DNA of 64,000 bases from an uncultured Isosphaeraceae bacterium (GTDB lineage Bacteria; Planctomycetota; Planctomycetia; Isosphaerales; Isosphaeraceae). Below, piece by piece: positions 51,811 to 63,600 of this stretch. Within the stretch, counting starts at the first letter, position 1. The number at the start of each line of letters is the position of its first letter. Position numbers and translations under genes: made by a program. The notes under the pieces are model-generated. The model was not told the DNA's origin. It ran no database searches and worked only from the letters and a program-made list of their open reading frames with translations. Location of the stretch: NCBI GenBank assembly GCA_945957605.1, contig CAMFLR010000001.1, positions 124,001 to 188,000 on the forward strand. Reading direction: 5' to 3'.

Positions 51811-53082
51811 CTAGTAGACGTCGTTTGCCCACTCCGCGGTTTCGCGGACTGAAATTGAATTGACGCCGCGAATATGTGCAAGATACTTCATCCAGGCGAT
51901 GAAACCTTCGCGCGGATCGAAGTAAAGTCGATGCAAAGCTCTTTCGAGCTTGCTGCCGCGTTTCATCGCGAACTCGCTCGTCGGCAAGCAAAAAAGTGTG
52001 TGAATTTGAAAGCTCGAGCAGCCCCATAGGAGATATTCCACGGCGATTCGACCGGAATGAATGTCGCCGGTTGCGCTGATGGGCGGAGACGGGCTGGCGA
52101 TTTCACCGCGAGCCTGCGCCATTCGTAGTGATGAGAGAATTCTCAAGTTGCGAGTGCTGAGATCTGGTCCACCGTACGCAACGCCTCGCTTGTCGCCGAA
52201 CTCCTTTGCGGGATCGAACAGCCTGTTCGCATACACGAGGGCATCGGGCCGACCTATTCCAGGGCGATGCAGCAATTCGAGCAGGTGAAGCTGGAAAACG
52301 TCGTCGTCGAGTGAGTTGAAGACCTTGATCGCCACGACGGTCGGCGTTTTGACTGCCTCGCGAATGCGTGGGGCGACTTCGCCCAGCCAGCATTCCAACG
52401 TGGCACGCGAAGCCGCACGATCGTTACCCGCGAGCGTCGGCGAGAAATCCTTCTCGATGACCAGCGGCTGATCGGGGGTTGCTTCAACAAGCCGCTGAGT
52501 CGTGTATTGATACTCGTCAACGCGCCACGTCGATTCGTCGGGTCCAGGCAGGTGATACTTCACGGACGGCACGACGAGCATCCCAGCCGGAGCAGCGATC
52601 GCGTGGCTTTCACGGACGAGTTGGATGTAGTCGTTCAGGCTTCCCGGCCAGCCGCGACCATTCCAGGTGATCGTCCAGCCCGATTGACCGTCGCCTCCAG
52701 TGATTGGTTCAACGACCATCCGCGCTTCGGGAATCGCCCAGGCACCCATCGAGCGTTCGCCAGTGGCGTTTTCGGCGATCACCGTCTTCAGGACGACGAA
52801 TCCGAGACCCGCATTCGCAGCTTCGTCAATCTGGCCCGCGTTCAGCGTGAGCTGGCCCGATGCTTTGCCGAACGGGTTCTTGATCGGCCGGCCAGCGTAC
52901 TGACTACTCAGATCGATCCCATACCGTTGCAAAACATAGTCTTCCAAATTGTGCGGAAGGCCGTGCTCGGCGAAGTTGCGATAATCATCCTCAAGTGCTT
53001 GCGCAACTTTAGCATCAAGCGTCGGTGTCTCGGGAAGCAGGCGCGGAGGATGCGGAAACGAACTGGATGATGTGGCGTTCAT
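51811..53082 (-). CDS. Dihydroorotate dehydrogenase-like FMN protein
   Basis: This 423-residue protein has a TIM-barrel FMN enzyme layout like DHOD and dihydropyrimidine dehydrogenase. It shows 'IKNPFGKASGQLTLNAGQID' near the start of the barrel, 'AGLGFVVLKTV', 'VVAIKVFNS' and the phosphate-binding end 'ISATGDIHSGRIAVEYLLWG' with 'SSFQIHTLF'. It is longer than class 1/2 DHODs and its N-terminal 50 residues are different, so it is not called pyrD. The start ATG overlaps the DapA-like stop by 4 bases (ATGA), giving strong coupling. The substrate is unknown. Confidence 0.7.
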   Translation of the reverse strand: MNATSSSSFPHPPRLLPETPTLDAKVAQALEDDYRNFAEHGLPHNLEDYVLQRYGIDLSSQYAGRPIKNPFGKASGQLTLNAGQIDEAANAGLGFVVLKTVIAENATGERSMGAWAIPEARMVVEPITGGDGQSGWTITWNGRGWPGSLNDYIQLVRESHAIAAPAGMLVVPSVKYHLPGPDESTWRVDEYQYTTQRLVEATPDQPLVIEKDFSPTLAGNDRAASRATLECWLGEVAPRIREAVKTPTVVAIKVFNSLDDDVFQLHLLELLHRPGIGRPDALVYANRLFDPAKEFGDKRGVAYGGPDLSTRNLRILSSLRMAQARGEIASPSPPISATGDIHSGRIAVEYLLWGCSSFQIHTLFCLPTSEFAMKRGSKLERALHRLYFDPREGFIAWMKYLAHIRGVNSISVRETAEWANDVY

Positions 53083-54038
53083 GCAACATCCACCTGGCCG
53101 ATTCGTGCCAGGCACTCGGCGATCTGTTGGTACTCGAGAGCGCCAAGCTTTGGTCCCCAGGGATCGTGCGCGGCTTCAGACGGGATGATCCCTTGATGGA
53201 CAAGACACACGAGCATGCGGCCGATGTATCCTTCCATCGGACTGATAAACGTATGCTGTGCCAGTTCGTCGATAGCGTCGTTTTGAGAAAGGAACGCGTG
53301 TGCATTTCCTGACCAATATGCTTGAAGAAACTGGTCCTGGAGCGTTGTGCAGGCTGCGCCCATGCCGATGAGTGCGGCGTTTGCGCCGCACATGAGGCTG
53401 TAGCCGAGGAAACGATCCTCGCCGGTAAAGAGGATTTTCGTGGGGGCAACGTCGCGGACCAGCCTGACGATTTGCTGGAATGTGATGACGCGATCAAGTG
53501 TGGCAATTTTGATGCCTGCCACGTCGTCTCGCGCCAGCAGTTGAGTTAGCGCAACGGGGCTGTACGACACTCCTCCAGCCGCTTCGTAGAGATAAAACAA
53601 GATCAGCGGCAGGCCAGCCTCGGCAATCGCTGCGTGATATTCGAGCACGAGCGTGTCGTTGTCACGCAGCCCGCGGAATCGCGCAGGAGGATGGACGAGC
53701 AAGGCGTCGGCACCGTTGTTTGCGGCGAGTTTCGCCATCGTCACTGCCGACCCGATGACATCGCTGGGGCGAATCGCATCGGGCGAAGGACCGGCCGCGG
53801 CGATCAGTGTTTTGTCGGAGCCAAGTCCTTCGCGCCAATCGCGCAGGACGACCACACGAGTTTCGTCGTCGAGTTTGAGGCCCCGGCCGGTGTGGGCCCA
53901 GACGGCGACGCCGCCGATCGGTTGCGCCGCCATCCAGCGGATGTAAGCTCGCTGGGCATCGCGCATCAAGTTGCCTTGGCTGTCGAACAGAACGGGGACG
54001 GCGGGAAAAAGCCGGTGGCGGAATCGCGCTAGGTCCAT
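53079..54038 (-). CDS. Dihydrodipicolinate synthase-family (DapA-like) aldolase/lyase
   Basis: This 319-residue class I TIM-barrel protein has the Schiff-base Lys177 in 'GIKIATLD', Tyr149/Tyr151 in 'ILFYLYEAAGG', and the family start 'PAVPVLFDSQGNL'. The usual GTTGE segment is replaced by 'VWAHTGRGLKL', so it is probably not the lysine-pathway enzyme but a relative (keto-acid or sugar-acid lyase, or similar). It is the first gene of an operon with a DHOD-like oxidoreductase. Length is normal for the family. Confidence 0.82.
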   Translation of the reverse strand: MDLARFRHRLFPAVPVLFDSQGNLMRDAQRAYIRWMAAQPIGGVAVWAHTGRGLKLDDETRVVVLRDWREGLGSDKTLIAAAGPSPDAIRPSDVIGSAVTMAKLAANNGADALLVHPPARFRGLRDNDTLVLEYHAAIAEAGLPLILFYLYEAAGGVSYSPVALTQLLARDDVAGIKIATLDRVITFQQIVRLVRDVAPTKILFTGEDRFLGYSLMCGANAALIGMGAACTTLQDQFLQAYWSGNAHAFLSQNDAIDELAQHTFISPMEGYIGRMLVCLVHQGIIPSEAAHDPWGPKLGALEYQQIAECLARIGQVDVA

Positions 54039-54661
54039 CGTGGTCAGGCCTTTCGGCGAGTCTCGCCCGTCAAGTCAGCCGTGGTTTGCCCAGCTAATCC
54101 TACCCCGCCGATTTGACTTCGCCCATCTGTGGATCACACTCGAATGATCCACTCGCCGCGCACCCTTGCGCAGAACACCTGAGTTCGCTCCTGTCTGTCC
54201 CCTCGAATCCACACCTCCCGCGAATTCTACCAGAAGTCACTTGACGGCCCGCAGGCCACCGGCGATGATTGAATGAGTGCATGCAGTCACTCAGTCAAAT
54301 CTTGCCGATTGGACTGTCGTGGTTGAGAAGGTAAATCCGTAAGTCGCGATCCGTGAGTCTCGAGGTTTTGGGCAATTGACGCAGATTGAGTCGATTGCGA
54401 TGATCAGAGATTCCCTGGTGATTGTGGTTTGCGAGTTGCGGAGAGACGGGCGATTAGGTTGAGGCGAGCGACCCTGGGAGGGGTGGCGGGGAGTGAGTCG
54501 CGGGGGACCGGGATGGTCTCGAAAGCGGCTGGCTAGTCAAACGCGAATATCGGGGCGCTAGGTTCGATCACCTTGAACATTCGAGTTCGCTCTCGCGGCC
54601 TGGGCCTGTGCGGCTGACGGCGTGAGAGGCAGGACTTCGGGGCTTACCGGGGAGTTTGTCG
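54039..54661. other. Long intergenic/leader region upstream of giant protein 3
   Basis: About 620 bases without a gene. It holds a hairpin GTGGATCA-N8-TGATCCAC at 54129-54152, a candidate promoter TTGACG-N17-GATGAT at 54376-54404, a G-rich tract at 54476-54512, and the GGGGAG ribosome binding site of the next gene. Confidence 0.4.
54376..54404 (+). promoter_or_regulatory. Candidate promoter for giant protein 3
   Basis: TTGACG and GATGAT hexamers are separated by exactly 17 bases. This predicts a leader of about 250 bases that contains the G-rich tract. Confidence 0.3.
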
Positions 54662-57600
54662 ATGGGAAGCTTCAACGGGAAGGGACGCGAGCAGGAAATG
54701 AAGCGGCGAAAAGCCCTGACGGCCAAGCGGCTGCGTCCAGCGGGAGAAGGGCTTGAAGACCGCAGACTCCTCTCGAGCGGGAATAACCCCGGTTCCGGAA
54801 ACGTGGTGCCGCTGGTCCAACTGGCCGCCGGCAGCCTCACTGTGAATTCGATCACCCCCGGCGGTGGGTTGACCTATACCAACACCCCGAACTCGCTGGT
54901 CGTCACCTTTAGCAAGGCGGTTCAGCTTTCGAGCATCAACTCGAACTCGCTGACTGTGACCGGCCCGACCGGCGTGACGGTCAAGCTGGGCACGCCGACG
55001 GGTGTCGACGACCCCAACTTCCCAACCCAAGTCTCGTTCCCGTTCGTCTTCACCCGCGCAGCCGGGGCGAACGCGAATGCGAAGTTCACCGACACGGTGA
55101 ATGCTGGCACGATCACGGCGAAAGACGGCTCGCTCGTCTCTCAGTTCACCGACAGCTTCACGCTGAACGACACGACCTCGCCGCGGATCACGAACGCGAC
55201 CTTCAACGGCCGCACCATCACGATCGCGTTCAGCGAGCAGATCGATCAGTCGACGATCAACCAGCAGAACATCGCGCTCGTTCGTGCAGGTGGTCCGAAC
55301 AACGGGTTCAACAATAACCCGGCAAACGTGATCGTGACGAACGACTCGCGCGTCAAGTATTCGTACAACGCGAGTACGCAGACGGTTACGATCGACCTCT
55401 CGGGCCTGCCGCAGACCCTGCTGCCGACCGACCACTACGCACTCGTTGTCAACTCGCCGACGTTCGACTCGGGCGGCAACGTGCTGACGCAAGGCGTGAC
55501 CGACCAGGTTGGAAACGCGTTGAACGGTAAGTTCAATGGTGTCTTCCCGTCGGGCATCACTCCGCCCGCCCCGCCCGCGAAGCCGGTCTACAGCAGCTTC
55601 GTGGAGGATCTCGGCGTTCGCACGCTGACCGCGCCGATCATCACGTCGGTCGGACTCGCCGCCGGCTCCGACTCGGGCATCGCGAACGACAACAACACGA
55701 ACGTCAATCGCCCGACGTTCACCGGTCACATCACGGCGCCCTTCCCCGGAACGGCCGCAGGCGTGACCGTTCTTGTCGAGTTCAACGGTCTTCAGCACAC
55801 CGATCCGATCACGGGCCAGCCGCTGCCGATCGGCACGCTGAACCTCAACATCGGACCAGGAGGTCGCGGTTTCACCGGCTCGTACGACGCCGTTGTCACC
55901 ACAGACGCGAACGGCAACTTCACGGTTGTCTATCCTGCCGGTCTGGCCAAGCTGCCGGACGGCCTGAATCGCGTTCGCTTCCTGGCGATTGCTCAGCCCG
56001 ACGCCCCGCCGCTGCCGGGCTTCTCGGTGCTCCTCGACCAGTCGTTCCGGGTTGACACCACCCTGCCCGGCATGGACACCGGTTCGACCCACCCGAGCGG
56101 TGCCTCGCTGCTGCAGGGTGCGACGATCAGCTCGCTGTCGAATCTCTCGGTCTTCTTCAGCGACTCGGTTCTGCCGTCGAACCTCGGCAACCCGCTCGCA
56201 GTGCCGACAAGCCTCTCCTTCCCCGCGCTCGACCCGGCGACGGCGAACAACCTGAGCAACTACTCGCTGTACCAGGTTGATGCGAACGGCAAGTTCCTCG
56301 CTGACGAGTCGCAGTTCATCAAGACGGCGACGTTCGTTTCGACGACCGTCCGTACGCTGACGAGCCAGCCCTACACCGGCCACGTCGACCTCACGTTCTC
56401 GTCCGGCCTGCCCAAGGGCTATTACATCTTCGTTGCTCACACGCAGGAACCCGGCTTCTCCGGTCTGCGTGACGCCGCTGGTAACCTGCTCGCCGGTGAT
56501 CCGACGAAGCCGGGCGTCGCGGCCGACTACAAGCTGATGTTCAACTATCAGCCCGAAGCGACGTTCATCACCAATGTCGACGCCGTCAGCCCCGACGGCA
56601 CGATCAGCGGTCCGCGGTCGTACTTCGAGGTGCCCCTGCCCGGCACCACGCCTCGCGCTGAAGCTCCGCCGAACGAGTTCGTTGTTCACTTCTCGAACCC
56701 GCTCAACCCGAATGCTGACTACACGAACGCGGTCCAGCTCATCGCGTCGGCCGACGCGAACGGCGGGTCGGGCGGTACGTCGGATGGTAACTTCGGTAGC
56801 CTCGGCATCAACGACGACGGCTCGGGCTACAGCCGCGTTCTGCCCGCCGGCACCACGGTGACGCTCGCGAGCTCGAACCCCGCAGCCACCAGCCCGGCCG
56901 ATCCTGGCTTCAACGACGAGCTGATCCTCCAGCTTCCCGACAACTTCGTTCTCAGCCCCGACTACTACCGCCTCTATCTGCCGAACTCGACGCAGACGAC
57001 CGGAAATTCGACGTCGCTCAACACGGCGGTGTTCGACATCTTCGGCAATCAGCTCGACGGCGAGTTCCTGGGCAACCAGACCGCGGACGGCAGCTACCAG
57101 GACCTGCTGCCGACCGGTGCTGAACGCGTCGGTCTCTCCGGCGACGGTACGCCTGGCGGTGCCTTCCTGACGGGCTACGTCATCACGGCCAATGCGAACA
57201 TCATCTACGCCCAGCCGGGGGCGCCTGACGACCCGTTCAACCCCGCCAACGCTCCGGACGGCAGCATCGCGCATCCGTTCCCGACCCTCGCTCCGCAAGC
57301 CGTCTACACTGCGGCCAACGGCGGCGACCTGAACTCGTCGGTGAACTTCGGAACTGGTTTCAATCCGATCTACGACCGCATGCATGCGGGCGTCTTCCAT
57401 CGTTCGGCACTCTACGCGGCCCAGGTCGCTTCCGCAAAGGGCCCGGTGGTTGTCGTCGCTCTTCCTGCAATCCCGGGTACCGCAACCCAATCGTTTGTCA
57501 TCCAGGCTCCGTCGGGTACCGATGCGATTGCCAACGACGGCAGCGTCTCCGTCCCCGCGATGACGACCCTCGTCTTCGCTCCCGGATCGACCGTCAAGCT

Positions 57601-60600
57601 GCTGAACGCTTCGATCCTCGTTCAGAACCAGGGTTCGGCGATCCAGGTTGAAGGTGGTGCAAACCCCGGTCAGGCGGTGAACTTCACCTCCTATCTCAAC
57701 GACGCGATTGCCGGCGACACAAACGGCGACCAGGGGAACACAACCGCGCGTGGCGGCGACTGGGGCGGTATTCTGCTCCGCAACTTCGACCAGACCAACC
57801 GCTCGTCGACGTTCCCCGGCCAGCTTCAAACGACGGCCAACACCGCTCAGAACAACCGCCTCAAGGGGCCTGGTGGTGTCGACGCGATCTCGGGTGCCGA
57901 CGATGCCATGTCGGTGATCAATTTCGCCAACATCAGCTTCGGCGGCGGTGCGGTACCGCAGACGATCGGTTTCCGCTACGACGCGATCACGTTGCAGAAC
58001 GCCCGTCCTGCGATCACCAACACCTCGATCTCTCAGACCGGTCTGGGACGAGGTGCACAGGCAGCGATCTCGGCGAACGTCGACTCGTTGCGTGAAGATG
58101 CGACGGCTCGCGGCCCGCTCGTTCGCGACGTTAACTTCTCGCAGAACAGCCTCAACGGCATCTACATCCGTGCGGAAGTCAACGGTGTAGCTGAGGCGAC
58201 CAACGCCATCAACTACCCGATTAACCCCGCGACCTCGGGCGGCCAGCGCAACTTCACCTTGAGCTCGCCCTACCCCTACATCCTCACCACGCCGATGGTT
58301 GTTGGCGGTCTATTCCTCGAAGAAACCGGCGGTGTTTCGTCGAGTGAGCCGGATCGTCTCTACATCCAGCCCGGCATGATGGTGAAGCTGTCATCCGGTG
58401 CGGGTATCGAAGTCGTCGGCTTCGGGACCGGTTCGCGTCAGGCGAGCATCAATATCGGCAGCCGTACGTATATCAATGAGTTTGATATCAATCCGGCGAT
58501 TGCCCCGACGCTTCCGAACGGGCAACCGAATCCGAACTTCAAGCCCAATCCTAACAGCGACGCCAACGTCGTGCTGACGTCGATCTTCGACAACCTGGCA
58601 TCGACGCAGTATTTCGATCCAACGACCGGACTCGCGACGCAAATCGTCGCGCCGTCGGACTCGGCTAACACGGGGCCGAACAGTCCGCTGCAGCCGACGA
58701 CGGGGAACGTTCCCGACGCCTCGCGCTGGGGCGGCATCCAGATCGATTCGCCGGCAGTCGCGGTCATTAACGATACGACGGTGCAGTTCGGTGGTGGATT
58801 GGTTAACACCGCCGGTGGTTCTACACCGCGGCACGCACTTCAGTTTGTCGGAGCGAGCGGTTCGGGCTCCAACGGCACGGGTACGCACGTTTCGATTACC
58901 AACAACAACTGGTATTCAAACGCCGACACGCCGATTCAGACTACGCCAAACGGCCTTCTCGCTGCTGATCCGCTTCGGCCACTGCAATCAGGAAATCCGT
59001 TCCTTCGCGGCAACGTCTTCCAGAACAATGATTACAATGGTTTGGGTGTAACGTCCGACACTGCTGGCGCGGCTCAGGTCAACGGTCTCATCAACACTAG
59101 CAACGGTCTTCTCACGGTAAACTCGGTCTGGGGCCTCACAGACCTGACGTACATCCTGAAGGGAACAATCGTTCTTGGGCCGGGACCAAACGGTCGCGCA
59201 CCAATCGGCGCAGCTTCGGGTCCCCAAGCCGTACCGGCACCAGGAGTCACGCTGACAGTTCAGGCGAATCTTCCGGGAACGATCCTGGCGGACGGCTCCG
59301 TCATCGGAAAGCCGGGTGAGTCGCCGATCGTCAAACTCCTCAACATCAATGGCGCCGTTCCTTCGCTACCCTCGGTTCTGGGCAGCACGATTGGTATCGA
59401 AGGCTACCAGGGTGCTGGCTTCATCTCTGGCGTCGATAACGGCGTTGATCCCAGCGCAGACTCTCTGGTCGATACAGGTGTCAATAGCGCTCTCCGATTC
59501 GTCGGGATCGGCGCCAATCAGACGACCGGGCAGGCACGCGTGCCTGTCATCATCACGTCGATGCACGACAGCACCGTTGGTACGACGGTGCGCGGCGTGA
59601 CGATGAATCAGGCAATTTCTGGTGACACTACCGCGCCGGCCCCCGGCGACGGCGGCAATATCGAGTTCGGTGCGCTCGGCGCCACGAGCTTCAACTTTTA
59701 CGACCCGCGTCTCGGCAGCATCATCGACAATGCCGACATCCGCTACATGAGCAACATCATCCAGCAGGGTGGTGGGATCGTTAACATTGTCAACACCGAC
59801 ACGACTGCGGGCGTCGATCTCGGCGACCAGTATCTCAATCAAGAGATGGGCCAGCCGGCAAACGTCAACGGAGTGCTCGACTACTCGTCGCAATTCAATA
59901 CGCCGCGTTCGATCACTCTCTCGAATTCCAACTTCTCGAGCTTTAGCGGTACAGGTTTCTACGCTGACCACGGTCACAACAGCTTGGCCGCATCGGTTAT
60001 CGGCGGTGGTTCAGGCGGGTTCGCGTTCCCGACTCGGCTTGGAATTACCAGCGAGCCCACGTACAGCTTCCTGTACAACAACACGTTCTCGAACATGCCG
60101 AATGCTGTGCAGGTTGTCTCGCAACAGGGGTCAGACAACGGCACAACTGGCGATTTGCCCGCTCAGCTCATTCTGTTGAACAACACGTTCTATCAGACAG
60201 GGAATTCGGTTGTGTTGACCGGTGCCGTGCCGACGAGCACCAACCCGCGGTCGCACGTCTACTACCTGTCGATGAACAACATCTACGATGGGGCCACTGG
60301 TCCCGTCTTCACGCTCACCAACCGAGTGATCGGACAGAGCCAGAACGACCTCTTCTTCAATAACGCCAGCATCGGTGCAGGCACAACACACGCAGTGTTC
60401 GGCGACCCGGCGTTCATCGACCCGAACAACGGGAACTTCAATCTCCTTTCAACCTCTGCCGCGATCGACTCGGCCCGATCCGAAATCGGCCCGTATGCTC
60501 TCGGAAATATGCTCAGCCCGCCCGTTGACCAGGTTCTTGGTCCTCAGGCGGCCATCCGAGATCCGAATAACTTTGGCCGCACGAACCTTATCGGTGGCCT

Positions 60601-63600
60601 CAGCGGTGCGTTCGTCACCCCGACCGACTACATCTTCCTCCCTGGTTCGCCGTTGCCGAACTACGTGAGCGAGTGGGTTCCGCAGATTACCGGAACTGCG
60701 GGCAGCTATACTGGTCCGTTCTCGAACGCCGCAACGTTCGCTTACGCTCCGATCACCGGCGAACGTGACGCGGCGGGCAACCTCCGCATCGACGATCCCA
60801 ACAAGCCGAACCTCGGTTCTGGTGCCAGCCCGTTCTTCGATATCGGTGCGTTCGAGTATGTTCAGGTCTTCCCGCCGCACGTCACCGGTGTGACGGCAAA
60901 TTACACCGATCCCACCGCGCCGACGGGTTCGACCACCAAGTCGATCTACTCGACGACTGGTGTGGCCGGAACGAATATCGCTCCCAACTCGATCTCGTTC
61001 CAGCTCGACCACAACATCGATCCGACGACCATCACCAACCAGACGGTGTTGCTCCAGGCATCGGGTGGCGACGGCCTCTTCGGCAACGGCAACAGCGCGG
61101 CCGACCGGTTCATCGACCTCTCGGGCAAACTGTCGTTCAACTCGCTCACGAACGTCCTCACGATCAGCCTGGCCAATGCCGGTCTCATTCTGACGAACGA
61201 CGAGTACCGCCTCGAGTTGGTCGGCACCGGTTCGCAGGTGCTGCGTGACCCGCAAGGTAACGCTCTCGACGGCGAAAACACCGTCGGTGGTCTGGCGACG
61301 GGTGCTCAGCTCCCGCTGCCTTCGGGCGACGGCGTGCCGGGTGGCAACACCTACGTGACCTTCACGATCGACACCAACCCGCCCAAGATCGTGCCGAACA
61401 CGTTCTTCCTCGACCCTTCGACCGACAGCAATCGCATCGACGGCGTTACGAACAACACCACCCCGAACTTCCAGGGGAACATCACCGACATCTTCCCGCC
61501 GGCCAACCCGGTTGCGGGCCAGACGGTGATCATCGACATCTCCACCAAGGGCGACGGTGTCTTCGACCTTCTGAACGCCGGCACCGGCACCACCGATGCC
61601 AACGGCCACTTCTCGGTGAAGATCAACACGCCCCTGCCCGACTCGCAGTACAACGTCGGGGCGAACGGCTACCTGGCCTTCGACTACACCAAGAACCCGC
61701 CGGTCTACCAGACGACGAACTACGGCTACTCGATGGCCCGCGTTCGCATCGTCGACCAGGCTGGCAACGTGTCGAACAAGGTCACCGACCCGCTCAGCTC
61801 CTACATCGCCGCCGGTGCTGTCACCTCCTTCGTGGTTGACACAACGGGCCCGACGATCACCGCGGCCACCCCATCGAACAACCAGACGACTGGTGTCACG
61901 GCGAACGGTGTGCCCGTCACCATCACGTTCAACAAGAACGTTGACCCGGCGACGATCAACGCCAACTCGATCAAGGTGCTCCGCTCGGGTGGCGACGGCG
62001 TGTTCGGCAACGGCAACGACGTGCCGGTCACGATCGACCCGAACAGCATCTCGTTCAAGTACCTTGGTGGTGCGCTCGGTGCTGAGTCGGTGACGTTCAA
62101 CATCATCGGCAGCCAGGCCAACCCGCTCGCCAACGACCAGTACCAGGTGACGATCGCCGGTGCCGGCACCTCTGTGGTGACCGACATCGCGGGCAACGCC
62201 TTGAACGCGGTGGGTGCGGGCTCGACAGGGTCAAACTTCACTGACACCTTCATCGTGTACTCGCCGACGATCCAGCACACGCTGTTCGTGGGCTCCGCGT
62301 TCGCCAGCGATCCGACTGCGAAGCTCGGCTCGCGTGCCAACCCGTACACGACGATCCAGTCGGCGATCAACGCGGCCCAGCTTGGTGACGTGGTTGCGGT
62401 TCTGCCCGGCCTCTACACCGAGTCGATCACGCTCAAGTCGCTCGTCACGGTGCGTTCGGCCGACCTCAGCAGCACCGACAACATCGTGCTCCCGGGTGAT
62501 CCTCTGCAGACGATCATCCGTGCCCCAGCCGTCACCTCCGCCACGACCCCGACCGGCACTGGTGCCACGGTCGCGACGGTGACCGGTATCAACATCGCCA
62601 GCTCGACCGGCGGTACGGCCGTCCTGAACACCGAGTTCAGCGGCTTCACCGTGGCCAGCCCGCTGGCCGGTAACCCGGCGACGGGGACGATCCAGACGGG
62701 TTCGGTTGGTATCCAGCTCATCAACGCGAACATCCTGATCGACCGCAACTTCGTGGTCGACTCCTACATCGGGATCGCCGAAGCCTCGACGGGTATCAAC
62801 GCGATCTTCCCGCGAGTGTTCAACAACGGCATCATCGGCAACAACGTCGGTTTCTCGATCGACGGTACCCTTGCCTCGAGCCTGGCAGCAGTCGCTCAGG
62901 TCTCGAACAACACCTTCGCCTTCAACAACCAGGGTGCTGGTGTCGCCGCGCTCGCGTCGGGTCCGCTGCTCGTCACCTTCGCCAACAACATCTTCTGGCA
63001 GAACCACGACCTGACATCGGCCCGCAATGGCGACGCGATCGCTGCCAACGTGCCGAACAAGACGCTCGTTCTGAGCAACCTGTTCTCCGGCAACGGCGCC
63101 AACCCCAACAGCACGGCGGACGACACGTTCAACATCGGGACCGGCTTCCAGCCGCAAATCCTGACGACGACCGCCCCCGACGGCCTGGGCAACTTCACCG
63201 GCGACCCGGCGTTCGTTTCGCCGCGTGACCCGCGCCCGACGGCCGACGGACCTGCATCGTTCTTCAACGATGCCGACTTCGACCTGCTGTTCACGTCGGC
63301 CGCCATCGATCGTTCCAACCCGGCCTACGCCCCCGCGACCGACTTCCTCTATCGCGGCCGGATCATCGTCCCGGGACGTGCCTTCACCGTCACCAGCCCG
63401 TACAGCGCCAGCGTCGGCCCGGCCGATGTCGGAGCCTTCGAGTACGGCGGCACCGGCGGAATCCCGCTCGGCGGCCAGACTTTCCGCGTGGTTAACGACT
63501 CGCTCGCTTCGGGCAACTCCAGCCGCGCTGGCGGGACGGTTGTGCCCTACACGGCAGCTCCGTCGTCGATCACCGTCAACTTCTCGTCGAACGTCAAGCA

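Noticed and set aside
54644-57829. 1061-codon open frame on the minus strand opposite giant protein 3
   Set aside because: It is Arg/Val/Glu-rich with no domain, and mirrors the strong codon bias of the real gene on the plus strand, which has recognisable repeats.
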